Below are positions 26,358-33,811 of a stretch of 64,000 bases of DNA, in pieces (position 1 is the stretch's first letter; each line of letters starts with the position of its first letter). This stretch comes from DUPU01 sp050952465 (GTDB lineage Bacteria > Bacillota > Dehalobacteriia > Dehalobacteriales > Dehalobacteriaceae). The notes beneath the pieces were generated by a model. The model saw only the letters and a list, made by a program, of their open reading frames with translations. It made no database searches and was not told the origin of the DNA. Made by a program: the position numbers and the translations under genes. Location: the NCBI GenBank assembly GCA_050952465.1, contig JBMNKZ010000011.1:123519-187518 (forward strand), written 5' to 3'.

Positions 26358-27956
26358 TTGGAGATTTTGACGCAGATCACAAAATGCATCACCATTGAGA
26401 TGTCCTTTGATGAGATGATGGAGAACATTTCCAACACCCTTAGAACCGCTATTGACTATGATTTGCTAAGCTTTTGTATCATTGAAAATCAAAGAAGGTT
26501 GATAATTAAGATCGGAGTACCTAAACATATCGAGGGTTTAGAAGAAGGAGTCAGTCTTAAAGGGATGGACTCTGCCCGTTCTGCTCCTTGGATGGTGATC
26601 AAAAAAAGTTCTTACTTAATCTGCGAAGATTTTAGCGAGGAACGGGAATATTTTGCGGAAAGCAGAGCACTCCTTGACTTTGGGATCCAATCTATTTTGA
26701 TTGTACCCTTAATAGTAAAAAACCACGTGACGGGCACCTTTAACCTTGGGAGCAAAAAGAAAGCGAATTATAACAAAAAGGATGCAGTATTTCTCCAACA
26801 GATAGCAGACCACTTAGCAGTATGTTTTGAAAATGCACGCCTTTATGGGGAAGAAAGCAAGATAAAAACTGAGTGGGAGGATACATTTAAGGCTGTTACT
26901 GACATTATCTATCTAATTGATACTAACTTCCAAATGGTACGTTTTAATCAGGCAGCGACAGATCTTGGTATTTCTATTGGTATCAAACCGGAAATAAACA
27001 AATTGTGTTATAGTTTTTTTAGTGAGCACGGGCAGAAATGTGAAAATTGTCCGGCAAAAAGAGCATTTACAAGTGGCAAGACTAACTTAATCCGTTCTTA
27101 CTCCAGGTTTAGCCGAATATGGGATGGTTGCGCTTATCCTATTTTTAATGCCCAGGGACAAATAGACCGGGTGATTCTGGTAGTGCGTAATGTTACCAAA
27201 CGGGTACAAATTGAAGAACAACTGATTCAATCTGCGAAGCTGGCTGATATTGGGATTATAACTGCCGGCATAGCCCATGAACTAAACAGTCCTCTAACAG
27301 CTATCATTGGGGATGCACTTTTATTGGAACAAAATTTAGATACTTTTAGTAAGGAACAGCAAGAGTTATTAATCGACATAAGAAAATGTGGGATCCGCTG
27401 TAAAGATATTATCAGTGCTGTGCGGGATTTTGCCCGTAAGGATAAATTTTCTTTTGAACCGATTAATATTATTGAAGTCGTCCGGGAAGCCCTAAAGCTG
27501 ACGTCCTATTTAATTGAAAAGAATCACATCCGACTAATCTGCCGACTTTCCCAGGAACCTGTAATGGTGATGGCCAGCAGGCAGCATCTGGAACAACTGC
27601 TGGTTAATTTATTGTTAAATGCCCGTGATGCTGTGAAGGATAGTTGCCAACCCTGGATTGAAGTTTGTGTAGGTTCCGATTCCGAGGAAAAAGCTGTAGA
27701 GGTTTCTGTCCAGGATAATGGCTGTGGCATGCACCCGGAGGAAATCACCAATATATTTAATGCTTTTTATACTACTAAGCTAGTGTCGGAGGGAACTGGG
27801 CTTGGTCTCTCCATAAGCAAAAGGATTGCCGAGGAACATGACGGCTATATTAAAGTATCTAGTATCAAGGGACAGGGCAGCCTCTTTACCCTGGTTTTAC
27901 CTAAATGGGAAGGAAGAGATTTGGATGTCCGTCAGGCCGAAAATTCTTGTAGTTGA
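26358..27956 (+). CDS. GAF-PAS sensor histidine kinase of the AOR locus
   Basis: 532 residues from a TTG: GAF-like domain (about 10-160), PAS domain (about 168-285) with a cysteine-rich stretch (CYSFFSEHGQKCENCPAKRA) that may sense redox or metal, HisKA with AHELNSPLTAIIGD, and ATPase with NLLLNARDAV, DNGCGMHPEE and GTGLGLSISKRIAEE. No membrane helix, so it is cytoplasmic. The frame stays open and protein-like (SLLDNYQNCVTELVKKNI) for 27 codons upstream of the TTG but has no ATG or GTG there; a TGA stops it at 26274. The true start may be the ATT at 26283 behind GGTGAGG, or a base may be missing. It overlaps the response regulator by 32 bases. Confidence 0.88.
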   Translation: MEILTQITKCITIEMSFDEMMENISNTLRTAIDYDLLSFCIIENQRRLIIKIGVPKHIEGLEEGVSLKGMDSARSAPWMVIKKSSYLICEDFSEEREYFAESRALLDFGIQSILIVPLIVKNHVTGTFNLGSKKKANYNKKDAVFLQQIADHLAVCFENARLYGEESKIKTEWEDTFKAVTDIIYLIDTNFQMVRFNQAATDLGISIGIKPEINKLCYSFFSEHGQKCENCPAKRAFTSGKTNLIRSYSRFSRIWDGCAYPIFNAQGQIDRVILVVRNVTKRVQIEEQLIQSAKLADIGIITAGIAHELNSPLTAIIGDALLLEQNLDTFSKEQQELLIDIRKCGIRCKDIISAVRDFARKDKFSFEPINIIEVVREALKLTSYLIEKNHIRLICRLSQEPVMVMASRQHLEQLLVNLLLNARDAVKDSCQPWIEVCVGSDSEEKAVEVSVQDNGCGMHPEEITNIFNAFYTTKLVSEGTGLGLSISKRIAEEHDGYIKVSSIKGQGSLFTLVLPKWEGRDLDVRQAENSCS

Positions 27957-29328
27957 TGATGAAAAGGAAGTAACTACTTTTTTATTGCATCTACTGCGAA
28001 TTGATTATGATGTTACGGTTGCCTATTCAGGAATAGAAGTGGATAATTTACTAAACTCCCGGTTTTTTGATGCTGCTATTATTGATCTCAAACTTACAGA
28101 TACAGATGGTTTATCTCTATTAAGCAAAATCAAAGATAAGCTTCCCCATTGCAGTGTGATTATTATGACCGGCTACAGTACTGTTAGTTCTGCGGTCCAG
28201 GCCATCCAGCAGGGAGCAATTGATTACATTGAAAAACCTTTTGATGATTTGAACTACCTGAAAAGTTTAGTGCGGGACGCTCTTGGTGGAGGAAAAAACA
28301 AATTATCTTTTAGTGAAAACGGAGATGAAGGTTTTGTAATTGGGACTAATTCTGTGATGCAGAACCTTATTTCAATAGCTCGGAAAATTGCGGATAAGGA
28401 TCTTACGATTCTGATTGAAGGGGAGACTGGAACAGGTAAAGAAGTGTTTGCCCTATATATTCACCGGTACAGCAACCGGGCTGCCCACCCATTTTTAGCT
28501 GTCAACTGTGGGGCTTTTACGGAAACTTTACTGGAAAGTGAACTTTTTGGCCATGAGAAAGGAGCCTTCACCGGTGCTTTTGCCGCCCGGCGTGGTATTT
28601 TTGAAATGGCAAATCAGGGAACCCTTTTTTTAGATGAAATCAGTGAAGCCAGCATTAAAACCCAGGTTAAGCTGCTTAGGCTTTTGGAAAATAAAGAGTT
28701 TTTTCGAATTGGCGGGGAGCATCCTTGTCAGTGTAATGCTCGTCTTATTGCCGCTACCAACGTAGATCTGGCTGAAGCTGTTAACAAAGGGAGATTTCGG
28801 GAAGATTTATATTATCGTCTGAACGTAATTAATTTTAGACTACCACCTCTTCGGGAGCGGAAAGAAGACATTCCTCTCTTGGTAGAGTATGTGGTTAAGA
28901 ACAAGTTTAAACAATTTAATACCAACTTTTCTTCGGATACTTTGAAACTGCTGATCGATTATTCTTGGCCGGGAAATGTCCGGGAATTGATTAATATTAT
29001 TTCACGGGCCCTCGCTCTTTGCGATGGCAGGGAGATTACCCCAGCATACCTGTCAGGGAAAATACTCTGTTCATCTAAGAGTAAAAGTAACCAGTCCATG
29101 TGGGGAGAGACGTTAGTGCAGAATGCGGAATACTATTTACAAAATATTGACTTTGACAGCGATATTAACCTGCCCCATATTATAGATGAAATGAAAACTG
29201 CCCAAACAAAAGTGGCAAAAATGATCATTAGAAAAATCCTTGTTCATACCGACGGTAATCAGAGTAAGGCCGCGGAACTGTTAAGGATCAGCAATCGACA
29301 GCTACAGTATTACTTAAAAGAAAGATAA
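27925..29328 (+). CDS. NtrC-family sigma-54-dependent response regulator
   Basis: 467 residues: receiver (about 1-120; VVDDEKE, phospho-acceptor in IIDLKLTD, Lys in YIEKPFDD), AAA+ domain (about 140-380; Walker A GETGTGKE, sigma-54 contact loop GAFTGA, LFLDEISEAS, arginine-finger region LPPLRERKEDIP) and a Fis-type helix-turn-helix (NQSKAAELLRISNRQLQYY). ATG 27925 has GGAAGGAAG upstream; longer in-frame starts lie inside the kinase gene. It should activate the sigma-54 promoter 200 bases downstream in front of the AOR operon when phosphorylated by the upstream kinase. Confidence 0.95.
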   Translation: MSVRPKILVVDDEKEVTTFLLHLLRIDYDVTVAYSGIEVDNLLNSRFFDAAIIDLKLTDTDGLSLLSKIKDKLPHCSVIIMTGYSTVSSAVQAIQQGAIDYIEKPFDDLNYLKSLVRDALGGGKNKLSFSENGDEGFVIGTNSVMQNLISIARKIADKDLTILIEGETGTGKEVFALYIHRYSNRAAHPFLAVNCGAFTETLLESELFGHEKGAFTGAFAARRGIFEMANQGTLFLDEISEASIKTQVKLLRLLENKEFFRIGGEHPCQCNARLIAATNVDLAEAVNKGRFREDLYYRLNVINFRLPPLRERKEDIPLLVEYVVKNKFKQFNTNFSSDTLKLLIDYSWPGNVRELINIISRALALCDGREITPAYLSGKILCSSKSKSNQSMWGETLVQNAEYYLQNIDFDSDINLPHIIDEMKTAQTKVAKMIIRKILVHTDGNQSKAAELLRISNRQLQYYLKER

Positions 29329-29411
29329 ACTAAAAGAAAGGTAAACCAATCCCGTTATTTCGGGTAAGCGATACGGAAATCTGGAATATCATGACAATAG
29401 CAGCTCTCCAG

Positions 29412-29428
29412 TTATTTACAATAAATAA
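29412..29428. promoter_or_regulatory. candidate enhancer site for the NtrC-type regulator
   Basis: A perfect palindrome TTATTTA-CAA-TAAATAA lies about 100-115 bases upstream of the sigma-54 promoter, the usual distance for an enhancer-binding site. A second small inverted repeat (TCCAA....TTGGA) lies at about 29432-29445. AT-rich palindromes can occur by chance. Confidence 0.4.
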
Positions 29429-29476
29429 TTATCCAAAAAATTGGAAACAAGGCAACATATCTTTTTCAACCAAGAC

Positions 29477-29511
29477 AAAAAACCCTGTAATACTCAGGGT
29501 TTTTTCTTTTT
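29477..29511 (+). terminator. intrinsic terminator after response regulator
   Basis: Perfect 11-bp stem (29477-29487 with 29495-29505), 7-base loop, T-rich tail. It insulates the AOR operon promoter that follows 23 bases later. Confidence 0.85.
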
Positions 29512-29527
29512 TATTTTCAAATTATTT

Positions 29528-29543
29528 TGGAATGGAGTTTGCA
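29528..29543 (+). promoter_or_regulatory. sigma-54 (-24/-12) promoter of AOR operon 1
   Basis: TGGAATGGAGTTTGCA has GG at 29529-29530 and GC at 29541-29542 with the exact spacing of the sigma-54 consensus TGGCAC-N5-TTGCA. Transcription should start near 29554, with a leader of about 120 bases. The gene immediately upstream encodes a sigma-54 activator, which supports the call. Confidence 0.85.
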
Positions 29544-29674
29544 TATAGTAAAATTCAGGAAGCTTGATTTGACTTGCTAGATTAAGAGATAAAGAAAGGA
29601 GGCGGTTTATTTTAAGATCGAGATTTTACTTATTTCTAATAAGCGCAAGAGATTAAGAAAAGGGGGGTTATTAA

Positions 29675-30175
29675 ATGGAGAAAATGATTGTTATGAAGCC
29701 CATGGAGTGTGCAGGGTGCCGGACCTGTGAAATGGTTTGCTCTGTAAAACACTATGGTGTTTCCAGTCCGGTTCGTTCGCAAATCAGGGTGGTAGAATGG
29801 TTGAAAGAAGGCTTATGTTCGCCCTTAACCTGCTTACAGTGCGAGGAAGCATTGTGCGAAAAAGCATGCCCGATGAAGGCAATCAGCAGAGACAATAAAA
29901 CCGGGGCAAAAATTATTGACGAAAAACTATGTGTAGGCTGCCGCATGTGTGTCCTGGCTTGTCCTGTAGGGGGCACTGCGATCCATTTAGATACTCGAAA
30001 AGCGATGAAATGCGACCTCTGTGGGGGTGACCCCCAGTGCGTAAGATTTTGTCCTACCGGTGCTATTGAGTATGTTGATGTTACGGATATTAGTCATGAT
30101 AAAAAGAAATCTGGGGCAGCACTACTGCTTTATGACGTCAAAGGCCAAATGAACCAGGCCAATGCATCTAAATAG
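29675..30175 (+). CDS. four-cluster [4Fe-4S] ferredoxin subunit for AOR
   Basis: 166 residues, HycB/DmsB-like electron carrier with 16 cysteines in four sets: CAGCRTCEMVC, CLQCEEALCEKACP, CVGCRMCVLACP and CDLCGGDPQCVRFCP. It should pass electrons between the tungsten enzyme encoded next and the NuoE/NuoF-like proteins. Strong ribosome site (AAAAGGGGGG) before ATG. First gene of the sigma-54-driven operon, 17 bases before aor; a close paralogue opens the second AOR module at 59784. Confidence 0.92.
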   Translation: MEKMIVMKPMECAGCRTCEMVCSVKHYGVSSPVRSQIRVVEWLKEGLCSPLTCLQCEEALCEKACPMKAISRDNKTGAKIIDEKLCVGCRMCVLACPVGGTAIHLDTRKAMKCDLCGGDPQCVRFCPTGAIEYVDVTDISHDKKKSGAALLLYDVKGQMNQANASK

Positions 30176-30192
30176 AAAGGGAGGTGTCGATA

Positions 30193-32160
30193 ATGGCAAA
30201 AAAAGAAGTCTTAGGTAATATGGGTACGATACTCAGAATTGATATGACCACCAGCGGGGTAGAAAAGGAAGATGCCACCAAATATTATAAACAGTATTTA
30301 GGAGGACGGGCCTTAAATCACTATCTGCTATTTAATGATATTGATGTATCTAAGGTGCAGCCCTTTGATCCGGAAAATGAAATTATTTTCGGGGTCGGGC
30401 CTTTAGGAGGGACACCTTTCCCCAGTTCCGGGCGGTATCAGGCTACCTTCTTAGGGCCGATGCCATATAGCGGTTGGGGCGATGCCAATAGCGGCGGGGC
30501 CATCGGGCCGGAAATAAAATATTGCGGTTATGATAATATCGTAATAAAAGGGAAGGCTCCTAAGCCCACTTATTTGTTAATCGAAGATGAGAAAATTTCA
30601 TTTCTTCCGGCTGAGGATCTATGGGGTAAGGGAACGATTGGGGTTGCAGAAACCCTGATCGAACGCCACGGTGATTGTCAAGTGTTCTTAATCGGCCCGG
30701 CTGGAGAGAACCTGGTAAATTACGCCAATATTCGCACCAAGCTCACCAATAGCCTAGGGCGCTGCGGCGGTGGTGCCGTAATGGGCTCTAAAAATCTGAA
30801 GGCAGTTGTATTGAAAGGAACTCGGCCGGTAAAACTTTTTGAACCGGAAAAATTCCTGGAATTGTGCAAGGAAGTCCAGGAATTTCTTACGGATACTGAA
30901 CAGGGTGGCCCTCAGGCTCTATCTTACGAAATAATGTCCAAATATGGCACTCCCGGAATAGCCAGGGTAATCGGCATGACCGGCATGACCCCCATCAAGA
31001 ACTGGCAGGAGTGCGGTATTTGGGAGGGCGATACGGAAATTGACGGAAAATATCTTGTAGGAAGATGGGGTATAAAAAGGGAAGCCTGTATGGGATGTCC
31101 GGTGCACTGTCATGCCGTTTATCAGACGGATGGAACAGAACAGATCCGGGGCGGCGGTCCCGAATACGAAACTACCTGCGCTATCGGTCACAAGTGTCTC
31201 CTAGGCGACGGGGATACTGTCCTAAAGCTTAATCATATGTTGAATGATATGGGCTTTGATACCGTGGAGTTTGGCAACATGTTTTCTACTCTGATGGAAT
31301 GGTATGACCGAGGAATTATTGATGAGAGCTTTACCGACGGCCATGACATGACTTGGGGTAACGGAGAAGCAATGATGGAACTTTTACCTAAGATTGCCCG
31401 TAGGGAAGGCTGCGGTGATAAACTGGCGGACGGCCCTTATTGGGTTGGTAAAGAATTGGGTGAAGAAGCTCTGAAATATGTTTACCACCAGAAAGGTATG
31501 TGTGCCACCGGAGTGGAAACCCGTGCCACTGTTGGTGCAATGTTATCCCATGCTCTATCACCCAGGGGCTCCCATCACCTTTCCGGCTTGCCTACGGCAG
31601 AATGGGTGAATATTCCTGAAGTTGCCATCCATATCAGTGGTTTTCTGGAAGGTGGAGAGCTTTTATCCTACCACCCCGAAGCTAAATCTAAAATAGTTCA
31701 ATTCTATGAAAACTTCTTTGAACTTGGTGACTCTTTAGGACTATGTAAGTTTATATATGGGCATCTTGCTTTTTGGCATAACACGCCGGAAGATATTGAA
31801 AAGCTTTGGGCTGTACTCTCCGATGCCATTTATTATGCCACCGGTATTAGGTATACCAAAGAAGACCTGTGGGATATTGGGGAGCGGGCTTATCAAATTG
31901 AACGGGCAGCCATCGTGATGCGTGGTTGCCGCAGAAAAGATGATTATCCCAACTGGCGTTGTTTGAATGAGGAGTGTCCCGGTGAGCACCCGATCGGACC
32001 CATTCCTCTTCCACCCATTGATTTGGAAAAGTATGAAGCTTTGCTGGATGAATACTATCGTAAACGGGGCTGGACCAATGATGGAATTCCTACACGGGAA
32101 AAATTTGAGGAACTAGGCATGTCGGAACTTGCAGATAAAATGGAAAAGGCTCTAAAATAA
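30193..32160 (+). CDS. aor: aldehyde ferredoxin oxidoreductase (tungsten/molybdopterin type)
   Basis: 655 residues. Reversible oxidation of aldehydes to carboxylates at a tungsten-bis-pyranopterin centre, with electrons going to ferredoxin. Seen: N-terminal GTILRID and YLGGRALNHYLLF, pterin-binding GENLVNYANIRTKLTNSLGRCGGGAVMGSKNLKAVV, the [4Fe-4S] cysteines CMGCPVHC, and the distal cysteine in DSLGLCKF. ATG 30193 has GGGAGGTG upstream. Somewhat longer than the 605-residue archaeal AOR, as common in bacterial members. The substrate cannot be read from sequence; the linked NuoE/NuoF proteins suggest coupling to NAD(P)H. Confidence 0.94.
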   Translation: MAKKEVLGNMGTILRIDMTTSGVEKEDATKYYKQYLGGRALNHYLLFNDIDVSKVQPFDPENEIIFGVGPLGGTPFPSSGRYQATFLGPMPYSGWGDANSGGAIGPEIKYCGYDNIVIKGKAPKPTYLLIEDEKISFLPAEDLWGKGTIGVAETLIERHGDCQVFLIGPAGENLVNYANIRTKLTNSLGRCGGGAVMGSKNLKAVVLKGTRPVKLFEPEKFLELCKEVQEFLTDTEQGGPQALSYEIMSKYGTPGIARVIGMTGMTPIKNWQECGIWEGDTEIDGKYLVGRWGIKREACMGCPVHCHAVYQTDGTEQIRGGGPEYETTCAIGHKCLLGDGDTVLKLNHMLNDMGFDTVEFGNMFSTLMEWYDRGIIDESFTDGHDMTWGNGEAMMELLPKIARREGCGDKLADGPYWVGKELGEEALKYVYHQKGMCATGVETRATVGAMLSHALSPRGSHHLSGLPTAEWVNIPEVAIHISGFLEGGELLSYHPEAKSKIVQFYENFFELGDSLGLCKFIYGHLAFWHNTPEDIEKLWAVLSDAIYYATGIRYTKEDLWDIGERAYQIERAAIVMRGCRRKDDYPNWRCLNEECPGEHPIGPIPLPPIDLEKYEALLDEYYRKRGWTNDGIPTREKFEELGMSELADKMEKALK

Positions 32161-32254
32161 CACAAGTTTCTTTTTGCGGGCCTGAATAAAAGATTTTTAT
32201 ATAAAGCCGGGTTCGGTATTTCCCGGGCCCGGTAATTTCAGGGAGGACAGCTCT

Positions 32255-32539
32255 ATGCGAATTACCGTGCGCTATTACGGTTTAGTGACTTACGTCACTG
32301 ATAGACATTACCAAGAATTAGAAGTACCGGAAGGATCCACCTTAGGACAGATAATTGACTTGGTGGTGGTGCGATACGGAGAGAAAATTAGGAAAATGAT
32401 CTTTCTCTTAAATCAAATAACAGTTACCATAAATCGCCTGGATATTAACGATATTAGCATTTTTCCTAAGGGACTTGATACCCGGCTGACCAATGGAGAT
32501 ATTGTATCAATTCTTGGCCCAACCTCCGGTGCTGCCTGA
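32255..32539 (+). CDS. MoaD/ThiS-like ubiquitin-fold sulfur carrier
   Basis: 94 residues with a beta-grasp pattern (ITVRYYGLVTYVTD, LEVPEGSTLGQIIDLV, LTNGDIVSILGPTSG). MoaD proteins deliver sulfur for the pyranopterin dithiolene of Mo/W cofactors after C-terminal adenylation. The expected terminal Gly-Gly is absent: the protein ends in GPTSGAA, so it may need trimming or may play another role. GGGAGG lies upstream of the ATG. It is followed by an E1-like enzyme gene, its likely partner. Confidence 0.82.
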   Translation: MRITVRYYGLVTYVTDRHYQELEVPEGSTLGQIIDLVVVRYGEKIRKMIFLLNQITVTINRLDINDISIFPKGLDTRLTNGDIVSILGPTSGAA

Positions 32540-32555
32540 GAAAGGAGCGAGGAAA

Positions 32556-33299
32556 ATGGTGCTGTCTTATGAAGAACTGGAAAGGTATAGTCGTCAGATT
32601 TCAATAAAGCAATTCGGGTCGGAAGCACAATTCCGCTTAAAACAGGCAAAAGTGGCTGTCTTCGGAGTTGGCGGGGTGGGATGTGTGGCTGCTTTGTACT
32701 TAGCTGCTGCCGGGGTAGGGAACTTAATACTAGTGGATCAGGATGTGGTTGATGTGCACAATTTAAACCGTCAGGTGATTTACCATAATGGGGAAATTGG
32801 CAGATTAAAAGCTGAACTGGCCGTAAAACATCTCAAAGAATTGAATCCATTTTTAAAAATTATGGCTGTTGCTCAGCGGGTAGGCCAAGACGATATTTGT
32901 TCCATTGTTAACAAGGGATGTTCCTTTGTTATTGACGCTTTTGATTGTGTTTCCGACAGATTAATTATTAACCGATCCTGCATAGAAGGAAATGTTACCG
33001 CTGCCCATGGTTTTGTCCAGGAACTATCAGGAGAGGTAATAATAGTACAGCCGAAAGTGTCACCCTGCCTACATTGTATACTGGATCCGGAGCAGGAAGA
33101 ACCGGCCCAGGTGCCGGTGCTGGGAACCGCCGCTGGTGTGATCGGCATTCAATTGGCAAACGCAGCGATAAAATTTTTGTCTGGATACGGCCAGGTACAG
33201 GCCGGTTATCGCATGATCTGGGATTTAGCTTTTGACCAGTTTATGAGCTTTAAGATAGATCATAGGCCGCACTGTCCGGTATGCGGCAGTCATAAGTGA
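32556..33299 (+). CDS. MoeB/ThiF-type E1-like adenylyltransferase
   Basis: About 247 residues. RYSRQISIKQFG at the start, ATP-binding GVGGVGCVAALYLAAAGVG, DQDVVDVHNLNRQV, and a zinc site made by CLHC and a C-terminal CPVC pair. It should activate the C-terminus of the MoaD-like protein encoded just upstream, for tungsten-pterin cofactor assembly in AOR. ATG 32556 follows AAGGAGCGAGG. It ends within 15 bases of the nuoE-like start. Confidence 0.9.
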   Translation: MVLSYEELERYSRQISIKQFGSEAQFRLKQAKVAVFGVGGVGCVAALYLAAAGVGNLILVDQDVVDVHNLNRQVIYHNGEIGRLKAELAVKHLKELNPFLKIMAVAQRVGQDDICSIVNKGCSFVIDAFDCVSDRLIINRSCIEGNVTAAHGFVQELSGEVIIVQPKVSPCLHCILDPEQEEPAQVPVLGTAAGVIGIQLANAAIKFLSGYGQVQAGYRMIWDLAFDQFMSFKIDHRPHCPVCGSHK

Positions 33300-33313
33300 A
33301 GGAGGTTAGAGCA

Positions 33314-33811
33314 ATGGATGTAGTTTTGGAAGATATCCAAAATATCATACATAGATATCGGTTAGAGCCAGACGGACGGATTTCATATATCTTAGAGACA
33401 ATTCAAAAAACATACCGTTACATTCCGGAAAGTGCCATGCGTATTGTGTCTCGGGAATTAAACATTCCTCTTACCCAGCTATATGGTGTGGCTACTTTTT
33501 ATTCAGCATTTAGTTTAGAAGAAAAAGGGGAGCATATTATCAGCGTTTGTCATGGTACTGTCTGCCATGTGAAAGGGTCGAAACGGGTGGCGGAGGCTCT
33601 AAGAAAAGAATTGGGGATCAAAGAGGGTGAAACCACCAAAGACAAGTTTGCTACCCTGGAAGCTGTACGTTGCTTGGGGTGCTGCAGTTTGGCCCCGGTG
33701 ATCAGTGTAGATGGGGAAATTCATGTGGGCATGACTTCGACTAAGGTGCCAGATGTTTTAGCCCATCTTAGGGGAGGTGAAACCCATGATCACGCCTATG
33801 GAAAGGATTAA
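33314..33811 (+). CDS. NuoE-like [2Fe-2S] thioredoxin-fold subunit
   Basis: 165 residues. The [2Fe-2S] cysteines follow the NuoE/HydC spacing: CHGTVC and later CLGCC. YIPESAMRIVSRELNIPLTQLYGVATFYSAF is the typical helical N-terminal part. NuoE proteins form the electron inlet or outlet next to the FMN subunit NuoF. AAGGAGGT stands 6 bases before ATG 33314. Its end overlaps the next gene (nuoF-like) by 26 bases. Confidence 0.93.
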   Translation: MDVVLEDIQNIIHRYRLEPDGRISYILETIQKTYRYIPESAMRIVSRELNIPLTQLYGVATFYSAFSLEEKGEHIISVCHGTVCHVKGSKRVAEALRKELGIKEGETTKDKFATLEAVRCLGCCSLAPVISVDGEIHVGMTSTKVPDVLAHLRGGETHDHAYGKD

